The translations under genes were made by a program, and so were the position numbers. The notes under the pieces are model-generated. The model searched no databases. It saw nothing but the letters and a program-made list of their open reading frames with translations, and was not told the origin of the DNA. 64,000 bases of DNA, taken from contig JBCCUL010000011.1 of assembly GCA_039197065.1 (NCBI GenBank), positions 62,001-126,000 on the forward strand. Direction: 5' to 3'. This stretch comes from JANQPX01 sp039197065. GTDB taxonomy: Bacteria > Pseudomonadota > Alphaproteobacteria > Geminicoccales > Geminicoccaceae. Below, one piece after another: positions 52,260-60,585 of the stretch (position 1 is the first letter of the stretch; every line of letters starts with the position of its first letter).

Positions 52260-53758
52260 TCCTTTTCCTCCATGGCTTCAATAGCTTCGATAATCGGTCC
52301 CAAGAGTTCCGCATCGGGCGCCTCACCGAGCGCTTCGCAGCGCTGGATATATTGCAGGCACATCGGCCTCATCCGATGGATGAAGCTTGGCGGATGATGG
52401 AGAAAACTACGCTTAAGCGTTGAAATCGCTTCAATATTCGAACGATTGGCATCGTCAGTGCGGTCAAGCTCATCGAACAGCAAACCAAGATTGTGGAGGG
52501 ATACAGCGAGATTCGGTAGAAACGCGTCCGGCCGTTCGCTCGCCAGGCGCCTTCTGAGACTGACAGCATTTAAAGCAGCTTTGAGCGCGTCCTCCCGACG
52601 CCCAAGATTGTTCAGCATAGCCGCAAGATTATTGAGCGAGGTCGCGAGATACGGGATGAATGCGTCCGGCCGCTCGCTCGCCAGACGTCGATAGAGGCTG
52701 GCGGCCTCCTCGGCGACATTTAGCGCGTCCTCCCGGCGCCCAAGATCGCTCAGTATGCTCGCAAGATTGTTGAGCGACATGGCGAGTTCCGGGAGGAACG
52801 CATCCGGCCGCTCGCTCGCCAAACGTCGATAGAGGCTGGCGGCCTCCTTAGCGGTTTTGAGTGCATCCTCCCCACGCCTAAGATCGCTGAGCATGGTCGC
52901 AAGATTGTTCAGCGATTGGGCGAGATAGTGAAGGAACGCGTCAGGCTGTTCGCTCGAAAGGCGCAGAAAAATGCTTGTGACCTCCGCTGAGGCTCTCAAT
53001 GCGTCCTCCCGACGCCCAAGATCGCTCAGCGTGTTCGAAAGATTTCCAAGCGACATCGCGAGAAACGGGATGAAGGCTTCCGGCCGTGCGTTCGCCAGGC
53101 ATCGATAGATGTTGACGCTCTCCTCGGCAACGGTGAGTGCGGCTTCCCATCGTCCCAGATGTCTGAATATGTCCGCAAGAATGGTTTTGTATCGCGCAAG
53201 CTGGGATCGTACGGATTCTTCGTCTCCAGGAATCAATTCGAGCTGGCTAATAACGGCCTCGGTTGTCCGACTAGCATGATCGGCCAGGACAAGTGACGCT
53301 CCATATCTCCTATGGATTTCGAGCAATTCATCGGAAATTATAGAGAGTTGATCGAAAGCCAAGTCCTCACGCTCGATTAGCCGATCAAGCCACGCTAGCG
53401 GTGCCGTTATCGCCATATCGTCATTTGCATGACCAACAAAATCTTGAGCCGTGCGGATGATGCTCGCTGCAGCTCGATTGCCGGTCTGCTGAAAGCCCGC
53501 GAGAGCAAGATCAGCTCCTGTGTCGCCCGGTTCGAACGCTAGAAGCATGGCAGCCTCGCCGATGACGTCGGGTAGAATGGCAGCGACGCCGTTCTGAGCG
53601 GGAAGCTGATCGCAAAGCAAATCGGCGATCGGACCGGCATCGCCGGAGCGGTGAAGCTGTTTCTGGACGATGCCGACTGCCTCGATCAGCGCCTCATGCT
53701 CCAGTCCCTGACAAAGGGTGACGTAGCCGGTGAGGGTTTCCAGAACCGAACGGTCCAG
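52256..53758 (-). CDS. TPR half of a frameshifted STAND/NLR-like protein
   Basis: Open frame continuing the upstream NTPase after a one-base frameshift. From 53758 it reads LDRSVLETLTGYVTLCQGLE and reaches the winged-helix-like LLCDQLPAQNGVAAILPDVI, normal linker sequence after a STAND NTPase core. It then gives helical repeats including five tandem 46-residue TPR-type units (RREDALxxAEEAASLYRRLA pattern) and a C-terminal helical cap. TPR arrays in STAND proteins sense a ligand or protein and release the NTPase. The only in-frame start within it is TTG 53620, with no good ribosome site, which argues against an independent gene. Its stop overlaps the effector start (ATGA). Confidence 0.75.
   Translation of the reverse strand: MDRSVLETLTGYVTLCQGLEHEALIEAVGIVQKQLHRSGDAGPIADLLCDQLPAQNGVAAILPDVIGEAAMLLAFEPGDTGADLALAGFQQTGNRAAASIIRTAQDFVGHANDDMAITAPLAWLDRLIEREDLAFDQLSIISDELLEIHRRYGASLVLADHASRTTEAVISQLELIPGDEESVRSQLARYKTILADIFRHLGRWEAALTVAEESVNIYRCLANARPEAFIPFLAMSLGNLSNTLSDLGRREDALRASAEVTSIFLRLSSEQPDAFLHYLAQSLNNLATMLSDLRRGEDALKTAKEAASLYRRLASERPDAFLPELAMSLNNLASILSDLGRREDALNVAEEAASLYRRLASERPDAFIPYLATSLNNLAAMLNNLGRREDALKAALNAVSLRRRLASERPDAFLPNLAVSLHNLGLLFDELDRTDDANRSNIEAISTLKRSFLHHPPSFIHRMRPMCLQYIQRCEALGEAPDAELLGPIIEAIEAMEEKE
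52463..53152 (-). repeat. Five tandem 138-bp TPR-coding repeats
   Basis: Residues 157-386 of the TTG-53620 frame fall into five consecutive 46-residue units. The middle three are nearly identical (REDALxxAxEAASLYRRLASE, then PDAF and SLNNLAxxLxxLG). At DNA level the phrase encoding RRLASERPDAF recurs with few changes. Close similarity suggests recent duplication or gene conversion, which is common in sensor arrays. It is not a CRISPR: the units are long, contiguous and in frame. Confidence 0.85.
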
Positions 53759-54684
53759 CCCCTCGCCTTGGCGACATCACCGATGCGCGAGAGTTCGCGC
53801 TTTGCGAGATCCATCGCGAGGTCGGTGCGGCCAAGGGCCAGGACATCAGGGACGCCATCCCGTGCCGCCAGCATCGCCGCCATCATCAGAAAAAGCGGCC
53901 GTCCGCCCCAGGTGAGATCGGCGAGGCGGTTGTCGAAGTCCTCATTGTCCTCGACGTCGGGCGGCTCCTTTTCCAGTTCTGCCGCCGAGCGCGATAGCGC
54001 TGCCAGAAAGATCTTGCGGCGAAGGTTGGACGCCGGCAGCGGCTGGATGTCGATCGGCCCGGCTGGATCGAGCCGTTCTTGGATAGCTCGGTCCTTCGCC
54101 TTGCCGCCGCCGAACACCGTTCGCCACCAGCCGGTTTGCTCATCTGCCTGACGTTCCAGTAACAAAACCCGCAAGATGGGCGAATCCGCCTTAGCGTGAT
54201 CCACCAGCCGCCCGAGCCAACGATACAGCGTCTCGCCGAAGGTCGCCGCGTAATCCACCACCACCAGAGTCGGCTTGGTCCAGGCCCAGGCGACCATCGA
54301 GGCGTCATCACAGACGGTCTTCAGATCATCGCCGTCGATGAAGCCTGCCTGCCACTCCTCCTCCGACAGACTGTCGCAAAGATCGAGCGCCAACCGCGTC
54401 TTGCCGCTGCCCCCCTGCCCTGTCAGGACGCGGATGCTGAGTTTTTCGCCTGAGTTCAGCCATTCCCGAAGGGAAGCCCGCTCGTCATCCCGCCCGACAA
54501 TCTCCAACGCGCGCGCATAGGGCTTCAGCAGATCGAATTCGCGCCGAACTTCCGCCCGGTAGTGCCCCTCGCCATACTTCGAAAGCTGAAGCGGCCGAGC
54601 GCCGTTCAAGGTGACGCTATTGCCGTCCCCAACAATCTGCACCGTGTTGTTATAGTTGCCGTCAGTCCTGGCTTCCTGGTACAT
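53686..54684 (-). CDS. STAND/NLR-like NTPase with N-terminal amyloid motif (5' half of frameshifted gene)
   Basis: About 332 residues from ATG 54684 (TTG 54690 also possible). Its first 30 residues contain DGNYNNTVQIVGDGNSVTL, matching the effector's C-terminus at 8 of 19 positions plus many conservative changes. A linker and the phrase EIVGRDDERASLREWL lead into the NTPase: Walker A GQGGSGKT, Walker B TLVVVDYA, then RVLLLERQ and TWGGRPLFLMMAAMLA. The frame then runs into an out-of-frame tail, RGWTVRFWKPSPATSPFVRD, and stops at 53686, while the expected continuation appears in the -1 frame. The intact ancestor would be about 830 residues: motif, NTPase, TPR sensor. Confidence 0.8.
   Translation of the reverse strand: MYQEARTDGNYNNTVQIVGDGNSVTLNGARPLQLSKYGEGHYRAEVRREFDLLKPYARALEIVGRDDERASLREWLNSGEKLSIRVLTGQGGSGKTRLALDLCDSLSEEEWQAGFIDGDDLKTVCDDASMVAWAWTKPTLVVVDYAATFGETLYRWLGRLVDHAKADSPILRVLLLERQADEQTGWWRTVFGGGKAKDRAIQERLDPAGPIDIQPLPASNLRRKIFLAALSRSAAELEKEPPDVEDNEDFDNRLADLTWGGRPLFLMMAAMLAARDGVPDVLALGRTDLAMDLAKRELSRIGDVAKARGWTVRFWKPSPATSPFVRDWSMRR
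53755..53762 (-). other. Single-base frameshift joining NTPase and TPR frames
   Basis: On the coding strand the frame reads GCG AGG GGC TGG. Adding one C after GGC restores AKARG-LDRSVLETL and a continuous NLR protein. The overlap of the two frames (53686-53758) is short, and the second lacks a proper start. A base-call error, true deletion, or ribosomal slippage at GGGGC would all explain it. The site lacks the classical X XXY YYZ form. Confidence 0.75.
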
Positions 54685-54781
54685 AGCCAATCCAGCGCGA
54701 TCACATCATCAAATACCGCTCACCTTATAGTCGCACCCCCTCCCCTCCACCAGCCTTTTCGCCACCTGCCCTCACGCAAGA

Positions 54782-54811
54782 AAGGCCGCGCCCGCAATCG
54801 GACACGGCCTT
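54782..54811 (-). terminator. Probable terminator after the actin-like gene
   Basis: Arms AAGGCCG (54782-54788) and CGGCCTT (54805-54811) are exact complements around a 16-base loop. On the minus strand the second arm is followed by TTCTTG, a weak T-rich tail. It lies 36 bp past the stop of the actin-like gene and separates it from the NLR gene. Confidence 0.5.
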
Positions 54812-54846
54812 CCAAGCCTTGAAGTCAGCGCGATGGCGCGCCGCCT

Positions 54847-55851
54847 TCACATATTCAACATTGACGCCAGGAGCATGCCTTTGGCTGTGGTATGGTTGGT
54901 GGTTTTTGCCTGGCGGACTTCGGAGATTTCGATGGGAAGGTTGGTGTCCGCGAGGGCTTTTTTGAGTTCGGCTTCGAAGCCTTTGACCATGGCTGTGCCG
55001 CCGCCGAAGACCAGGGGCAGTTCCCGGAGGCTGCGCGGAAGGCGCTGGCTGGCGTTCAGCTCCTGTTCCATGCGCTCGACCACGTGGCGGATCACGTCCT
55101 GGTGGTAGATGGTGAGCGCCTGATCGACGCCATTCGCGCCGTCCTGCCCGATTTTGAAGGCACTGCTCTCCTTATGGAGGCGGACGGTGGTGGTGGTCTG
55201 TCCCGTGACCTTGGCGGCGGACTGGTCGATATAGTCCCCGGCACGCTCGGTGCTGAACGAGAGGATCGGCAGGCCGAGATAGGCGACCGAGACATTGCAG
55301 AGACCGCCGCCGAAGCTGATGCCGATGCCGGTGAGGTCGTCATCCGCGAGTTCGGCGTAGACAATGGCCATGCCTTCGTTCACGGCTTCGGCCTGGTAGC
55401 CGAGCCCGGTCAGGACGTCCTTGATGACGTGCTCGTGGAAGATCAGCTCGCTTTGTCCGTCCTGCGGCGCGCTCGGCACGCTGAAGCAGATCTTGGCGTT
55501 CTTCCTCGCCTTGCCGCACATTTCCTCGAGGGCAAGCGCCATCATTTCCTTGCTCTTCGCCTCGCCCGGATTGATGAGACCGGTCTTCATCGGGCGGCGC
55601 GTATCGCCGCCAAGCATGTTGGCGAACTCGTCCACACGATTGCCGAAAGCAAGGATCTCCTTGCCGTTCACACGATGATAGATGCCCTCGTCGACCAGCA
55701 TCTTCTCGGTCATTTTCGCATAGGGCAGCGCGATGAAAGCGTTGAGCTGGGTGTTGTAGGTCGGCCTCTCGCCATTGGGCTTGGCGAGCACGATTCGGCT
55801 CGTTCCGACATCCAGGCCGCGATAGTCCTCTTTCCCGGCAGCGTCCGCCAT
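54847..55851 (-). CDS. Actin-like ATPase (MreB/ParM/MamK superfamily relative)
   Basis: 334 residues from ATG at 55849-55851, with GGGGGA seven bases upstream. The actin/Hsp70 fold signatures are in order: phosphate 1 RGLDVGTSRIVLA near residue 10, AKICFSVPSAP, EGMAIVYAELADDDLTGI, phosphate 2 GISFGGGLCNVSVAYLG, and adenosine motif LPLVFGGGTAMVKGFE. YIDQSAAKVTGQ lies between. It is too short and divergent for MreB or DnaK, and its membership of a named filament family is unclear. It may form filaments or act as a signalling ATPase. It is upstream of, and on the same strand as, the NLR genes, but a hairpin and 160 bp separate them. Confidence 0.75.
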   Translation of the reverse strand: MADAAGKEDYRGLDVGTSRIVLAKPNGERPTYNTQLNAFIALPYAKMTEKMLVDEGIYHRVNGKEILAFGNRVDEFANMLGGDTRRPMKTGLINPGEAKSKEMMALALEEMCGKARKNAKICFSVPSAPQDGQSELIFHEHVIKDVLTGLGYQAEAVNEGMAIVYAELADDDLTGIGISFGGGLCNVSVAYLGLPILSFSTERAGDYIDQSAAKVTGQTTTTVRLHKESSAFKIGQDGANGVDQALTIYHQDVIRHVVERMEQELNASQRLPRSLRELPLVFGGGTAMVKGFEAELKKALADTNLPIEISEVRQAKTTNHTTAKGMLLASMLNM

Positions 55852-56002
55852 GGGCAAATCCCCCGATCGAATGATGTTGCGTGCGCAAGTTTCGATCGCT
55901 TTTTACATAAATGCTGTGGATTTGCCCACCGAAACATTTGATTTAGCGCCGAAAATCATGTCGATACGATGATCAACTTCTGCCCCCTGAATGCAGCCAG
56001 GC

Positions 56003-56953
56003 TCAGGCGTCGAGGAGCACGGATGCGGGATGCTTTCGGTGCTGTTCGAGCCGCGCTGCCGGCTTCCTCGCAGATTGCTGCTTGCCGATCATGCACAGAA
56101 TATCGAGAACGCGGGCGTAGGGTTGCGTGAAACGGTATTGCGACGGTAGCACCGCCCAGATCTTGCGTGGCTCGAGCGGCAGCTCGAACAGATCGACATC
56201 GAAGACCATGCGCCCGTTGAGCTGCGTGGCAAGCATGGGCACGATCGCCATGCCGAGGCCGACTTCGACCATGGAGAGGGCAAGCTCATAGGTGCGGCAG
56301 CGCGCCACCTCCAGGTAGTCCGGAATGATGCGGCGGTACCATCCCCTGACCAGTTCCTGATAGGCCGAGCCAAAATCGACCATGATGACTGACTTCGAGA
56401 GCTTTTCCCCTTCCCCTCCCAACGTCTTCGGCACGGCAAGAACATAGGGATCGCTCGCAAGTTCGACTTTGGCGAAGTTCAGCTCCTGATCGGTGAGTAT
56501 GGTGTTGCTGATAAGCGCGATCTGCATCCGCCTCGACTGCAGCTGGCCAACCACGGTTTGCGGCGACAGCTCGTGAATGTTGAGCTGGATCTCGGGGAAA
56601 CGATTCTTGAGTTCAACCGATGCCGGCGTCACCAGCGAGCGGGCAAGCGAGGTAAGCGCCCCGATGGCGATCTGACCGCGAACGCCATGTTCGAACTGAC
56701 CGAGCCCGATCTCGGCCTCCTCGACCATCGAAAGGATGGGCTCGGCCTTGCTGAGCAGAAAGTTGCCGCTGTCGGTAAGATGAAGCCCCTTAGGGGAACG
56801 GTCGACCAGGCGCTGTCCGAGATCACCCTCTAGCTTACTCAACTGCTGGGAAAGAGAAGGCTGGCTGAGGCCGAGCTGCTTGGCGGCGAGTGTCAGCGAC
56901 CGGTTACCCGCTATGGCACGCAGGATTTCGAGATGTCTGAGCGTGATGGTCAT
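56003..56953 (-). CDS. LysR-type transcriptional regulator
   Basis: 316 residues. N-terminal winged helix: LRHLEILRAIAGNRSLTLAA, KQLGLSQPSLSQQLSKLEGD and LGQRLVDRSPKGLHLTDSG. The effector domain starts GQIAIGALTSLARSLVTPA. It is divergent from the PhyH-hyuAB cluster, so it is the obvious candidate regulator of that cluster, with an intermediate or substrate as coinducer. A short positively charged tail (RKPAARLEQHRKH) extends beyond the usual LTTR end. Confidence 0.9.
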   Translation of the reverse strand: MTITLRHLEILRAIAGNRSLTLAAKQLGLSQPSLSQQLSKLEGDLGQRLVDRSPKGLHLTDSGNFLLSKAEPILSMVEEAEIGLGQFEHGVRGQIAIGALTSLARSLVTPASVELKNRFPEIQLNIHELSPQTVVGQLQSRRMQIALISNTILTDQELNFAKVELASDPYVLAVPKTLGGEGEKLSKSVIMVDFGSAYQELVRGWYRRIIPDYLEVARCRTYELALSMVEVGLGMAIVPMLATQLNGRMVFDVDLFELPLEPRKIWAVLPSQYRFTQPYARVLDILCMIGKQQSARKPAARLEQHRKHPASVLLDA

Positions 56954-57425
56954 CGCCCGACTTTGTCCTCCGGCAACACAGCCGAAGATATGCCGGCCAT
57001 GAACCTCCCTGGTTGGTTCCTTGATTGAAATGATTGGTTCGAAAATAGGCTAATTTCTTCCAGTAAGGATATTCCTCTCAACTCCAAGAGCAAGCAGAAC
57101 TGTTATTCTTCCGCCAACCGGAACATGAATCGCGCCTTAACGGTAAAAAAGAAAACCAACGGATGATTTTACCCCTTCCGGCTCTCGTTTTCGGCAATCG
57201 ACCCTGCAAAATCAGGCGTCCGTGATGTTCTGCGATCGGAACCGGATGAGCACGATAAGCTTGCAGGTGGCGTTAACCTGGCACCCGATATCGCCCTGAA
57301 ACTGGAGAATTGCTTCCAGCGGAAATAAGCTGGGGGACAGATAGGCATTAGCCAGCTCGTTTCTGTACATGAGCTGCTGGCTATAGCGCATGTCGACGAT
57401 TCGATCCGGAAGCGAGGAGAAAGCC
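56954..57425. promoter_or_regulatory. Divergent control region of LysR gene and PhyH cluster
   Basis: About 470 bp without a convincing gene. TTGGTTC occurs at 57013-57019 and again at 57034-57040, a 21 bp period equal to two helical turns, within an AT-rich stretch 60-90 bp from the LysR start; it could be a regulator-binding site. The interval near 57100-57180 is also AT-rich. An 81-codon minus frame (57212-57457) shows no motif and is not called. Confidence 0.4.
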
Positions 57426-58229
57426 TTGAGCCGCAAACTTGACGATCGAACCATCAATGAGTTTCAGGAGAAGGGAGCCACCGTTCTGCGCGGGGTGTTT
57501 TCCGACTGGGTTCAAACGCTGCGGGATGGCGTCGAAGCGAATATGCGCGACCCTGATCCGAATGCCCGGATCTATAAGGGTGATCAGGGTGCCGGCCGGT
57601 TCTTCGTCGACTACTGCAACTGGGCGCGCATTTCTGAATATGAGGAATTCATCTTTAACTCCCCCGCTGCCGTGATCGGCGCTGAGTTAATGCAGAGCGA
57701 TACCGTTCAACTTTTTCATGAACATGTCCTCGTCAAGGAAGCCGAAACCGGTGTGCCGACGCCTTGGCACCAGGATGCCCCCTACTACTGTGTCGATTGT
57801 GGAAAAACCTTGAGCCTATGGATCCCATTGGACGAAGTCCCGCGCGAGACGACGCTGGAGTTCATCTCGGGATCGCACAGATGGGATGCGTTTTATCGCC
57901 CCCAGCGCTTCAACGGCGAGCCCTTGAACGCCAATGACGGTCTGGAGGAGATCCCTGACATCAATGCCGACCGCCTTTCTTATGACATCATCGGCTGGGC
58001 GGTGAGCCCCGGCGATGCGATCGCTTTCGACTACCGCACAATCCATGGGGCGCCCGCGAACGCGAGTGCAAGCCGCCAGCGGCGTGCTTTTTCTTTGCGT
58101 CTTTTGGGCGACAATGCGCGTTTTGTGCGCCGCGACGGGATTGTCACATCGCCGCCCTTTACAGAGGTCACCCTGCAGCATGGCGATTCGCTCGTAGCGA
58201 AGGAGTTTCCCATGTTGCTGGGCCAATGA
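57426..58229 (+). CDS. Phytanoyl-CoA dioxygenase (PhyH) family Fe(II)/2-oxoglutarate enzyme
   Basis: 267-279 residues. The iron triad is visible: HQD in TPWHQDAPYYCVDCG near residue 135, and the distal His in FDYRTIHGAPANAS, with a 2-oxoglutarate-binding Arg candidate in RRAFSLRLLGD. HEHVLVKEA and FISGSHRWDAFY are typical of the PhyH family. Members hydroxylate diverse small molecules, so phytanoyl-CoA is not implied. TTG 57426 has GAGGAG eight bases upstream, while ATG 57390 has no ribosome site; the former is used. First gene of a probable catabolic cluster. Confidence 0.88.
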   Translation: MSRKLDDRTINEFQEKGATVLRGVFSDWVQTLRDGVEANMRDPDPNARIYKGDQGAGRFFVDYCNWARISEYEEFIFNSPAAVIGAELMQSDTVQLFHEHVLVKEAETGVPTPWHQDAPYYCVDCGKTLSLWIPLDEVPRETTLEFISGSHRWDAFYRPQRFNGEPLNANDGLEEIPDINADRLSYDIIGWAVSPGDAIAFDYRTIHGAPANASASRQRRAFSLRLLGDNARFVRRDGIVTSPPFTEVTLQHGDSLVAKEFPMLLGQ

Positions 58230-58484
58230 CGGCTGGCTCCCACCATCGATCCGCGGCGCATGCCTCAGATTTCGAGGTATCGTCCACTGGACATTGTCAC
58301 GTATCAGCACCAGCATGAATGAGTGCATGATCGCGTCGGTCGTCGTTTTCGAGGAAACTGACATGGCGATGAGAGTTGTGCGAAATGCGATGAACCGCCG
58401 GGAGACGGGCTGTGATCTAGTTCCCGGCGCCGATCAGGATATCGACCACCATGTGGTAACGATCTATCTGATTGGCGAAATCCA

Positions 58485-60581
58485 ATGTCGATCTCACCAG
58501 CACGCCGCCTCGCCGTTGATATCGGCGGCACCTTCACCGACACCGTCCTAGTCGAGGACACCGACCGAGTCCTGGCATCCTCCAAGGTCCTGACGACCCA
58601 TGGCAACCCGGCCGATGGCGCGATGGCCGGCGTCCGGGCAACGCTGGACCAAGCGAACATCCGCCTGGACGAGGTGACAGGCTTCATCCACGGCACGACC
58701 CTGGCTACCAATGCGCTCATCGAAAAGCGCGGCGCCTCTGTCGCGACGATCACGACCGAGGGCTTTCGCGATATTCTGGACATCGCCTATGAGCGTCGCT
58801 ACAGCCAGTATGATATCGGCCTTGAAAAGCCGGATCGCCTGGTTCCGCGCGAACGCGCATTCACCATCCGCGAGCGGATGTCGGCTATCGGCAAGGTTCT
58901 AATCGGCCTCGACCAGAGCCAGCTCGAAGACCTCGCAACTTCCCTTGAAGATTGTCGCACAGAAGCGCTGGCCATCTGCCTTCTCCATGCCTATGCCAAT
59001 CCGGCGCATGAAATCCGCTTGCGCGAGCGTCTCCTCGAGATAAGGCCGGATCTTGTCGTCTCGATCTCATCGGAGGTGAGCCCGGAGGCACGGGAGTTCG
59101 ATCGTCTCAGCACGACCGTGGCCAATGCCTACATCCAGCCTCTGATGGCGCGCTATCTGACCGCCTTTGAGACTCAGTTTCGGACGGAAGGCCTCACCTG
59201 CCCGATCCTGATGATGACCGCCGGCGGCGGCATGACGACGATCGACACAGCGACGCGCCTACCGATCCGCCTCGTCGAATCCGGCCCCGCGGGCGGGGCG
59301 ATCCTCGCATCCCGCGTCGCTTATGAGAACGGGCTGGACCATGTCCTGTCCTTCGACATGGGCGGCACGACGGCAAAACTATGCCTAATCGACGAGGCGA
59401 AACCGCAAATGTCGCGTCAGTTCGAGATTGCACGGTCCGCACGCTTCATCAAAGGATCAGGCATGCCCGTGCGCATTCCCGTCATCGAAATGATCGAGAT
59501 CGGTGCGGGCGGCGGCTCCATCGCCGGAGTCGACGGGCTGGGACGGCTGACCGTCGGCCCGAAAAGCGCTGGCTCGGAACCCGGGCCCGTCGCCTTCGGC
59601 CGTGGTGGCGCCGATCCAACGGTCACCGACGCCGACATCGCGCTCGGTTACATCAGGCCTGAAACCTTCGCCGAAGGTCAGTTTCGGATCGAGGCCAACG
59701 CGGCCATCGAAGCCATCGACAATGAGATCGGATCCGCCCTCGGCCTGGATGTCGGCGACGCTGCCGACGGTATCAGCCGCATGGTCGACGAGAGCATGGC
59801 CAGCGCCTCACGCATGCACGCCGTCGAGTCGGGCAAGGATCTCGGATCACGAACGATGATCGCGTTCGGCGGAAACGGCCCTTTGCACGCCTGCCGCGTC
59901 GCGCGCCGCTCTGGGATATCGCGAGTGTTGATCCCGCCCAACCCCGGCGTCGGCTCGGCCCTCGGCTTCCTATTCACGCCGATTTCGTTCGAGACGGTAC
60001 ACAGCTATCACGCCATGCTCCATTCCCTCGATATCGAGGCGATCAATGCGTTGTTCGCCGACATGATCCAAGAGGCGACCGGGATCGTGCGCCAGGGGGC
60101 ACCCGACGGCTGGCTCGACATCACGCGCACCGCCTTCATGCGCTATCGCGGCCAGGGCCACGAGATTGAAGTCACCCTTCCGGAGCGGGACCTGTGCGCA
60201 GGCGATATCGAGCCTTTGGCGTATCTTTTCGAGGACGGCTATTCGCGTCAGTTCTCGCGTCCGGTTCCAGGCATGTCGATCGAAATCCTGAATTGGGCCG
60301 TTCGCGTATCCACCCCGCCGACACCGTCTGGCAGGAACTATCCGACGCCAAGGTTGCGGAGCGTCGTCATAAAGGATGTGGTGACGCTCCATTGCGATAT
60401 CACCGGCAAAACCGTTTCGGCCGCCGTCGTCAGTCGAGCAACCCTGGAGCCGGGCGATAGTCTCACCGGTCCAGCCCTGATCACCGAACCGCAAACCACA
60501 ACCTTCGTCGGCGCCGACTTCGACCTGCGCGTCGATAACCAGGACAACCTCGTGCTGACGCGCGAGCGCAATAGAGGCTGA
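58485..60581 (+). CDS. hyuA: Hydantoinase/oxoprolinase family protein, A subunit
   Basis: 698-residue ATP-dependent hydrolase subunit. The N-terminal actin-like ATPase motif is LAVDIGGTFTDTVL; GFIHGTTLATNALIEKRGA, TTEGFRDILDIAYERRY, VESGPAGGAILASRVA, SFDMGGTTAKLCLI and IEIGAGGGSIAGVD follow in order, and IAFGGNGPLHACRVA near residue 465. It works with the B subunit to open hydantoin, N-methylhydantoin, 5-oxoproline or related lactam rings at the cost of ATP. The substrate is unknown. ATG 58485 begins right before the conserved N-terminus; the ribosome site is weak. Confidence 0.93.
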   Translation: MSISPARRLAVDIGGTFTDTVLVEDTDRVLASSKVLTTHGNPADGAMAGVRATLDQANIRLDEVTGFIHGTTLATNALIEKRGASVATITTEGFRDILDIAYERRYSQYDIGLEKPDRLVPRERAFTIRERMSAIGKVLIGLDQSQLEDLATSLEDCRTEALAICLLHAYANPAHEIRLRERLLEIRPDLVVSISSEVSPEAREFDRLSTTVANAYIQPLMARYLTAFETQFRTEGLTCPILMMTAGGGMTTIDTATRLPIRLVESGPAGGAILASRVAYENGLDHVLSFDMGGTTAKLCLIDEAKPQMSRQFEIARSARFIKGSGMPVRIPVIEMIEIGAGGGSIAGVDGLGRLTVGPKSAGSEPGPVAFGRGGADPTVTDADIALGYIRPETFAEGQFRIEANAAIEAIDNEIGSALGLDVGDAADGISRMVDESMASASRMHAVESGKDLGSRTMIAFGGNGPLHACRVARRSGISRVLIPPNPGVGSALGFLFTPISFETVHSYHAMLHSLDIEAINALFADMIQEATGIVRQGAPDGWLDITRTAFMRYRGQGHEIEVTLPERDLCAGDIEPLAYLFEDGYSRQFSRPVPGMSIEILNWAVRVSTPPTPSGRNYPTPRLRSVVIKDVVTLHCDITGKTVSAAVVSRATLEPGDSLTGPALITEPQTTTFVGADFDLRVDNQDNLVLTRERNRG

Positions 60582-60585
60582 AGCG

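Noticed and set aside
52463..53152. CRISPR-like periodicity
   Set aside because: 138-bp in-frame units without spacers; it is a TPR-coding array.
53755..53762. Programmed -1 frameshift in the NLR gene
   Set aside because: No slippery heptamer or downstream structure apparent; a deletion or base-call error is simpler, so recoding is kept only as a minor option.
57212..57457. 81-codon minus frame opposite the PhyH start
   Set aside because: No motif, weak start, lies in the divergent control region.
58294..58551. 85-codon plus frame before hyuA
   Set aside because: Overlaps the conserved hyuA N-terminus by 67 bases and has no recognisable domain.
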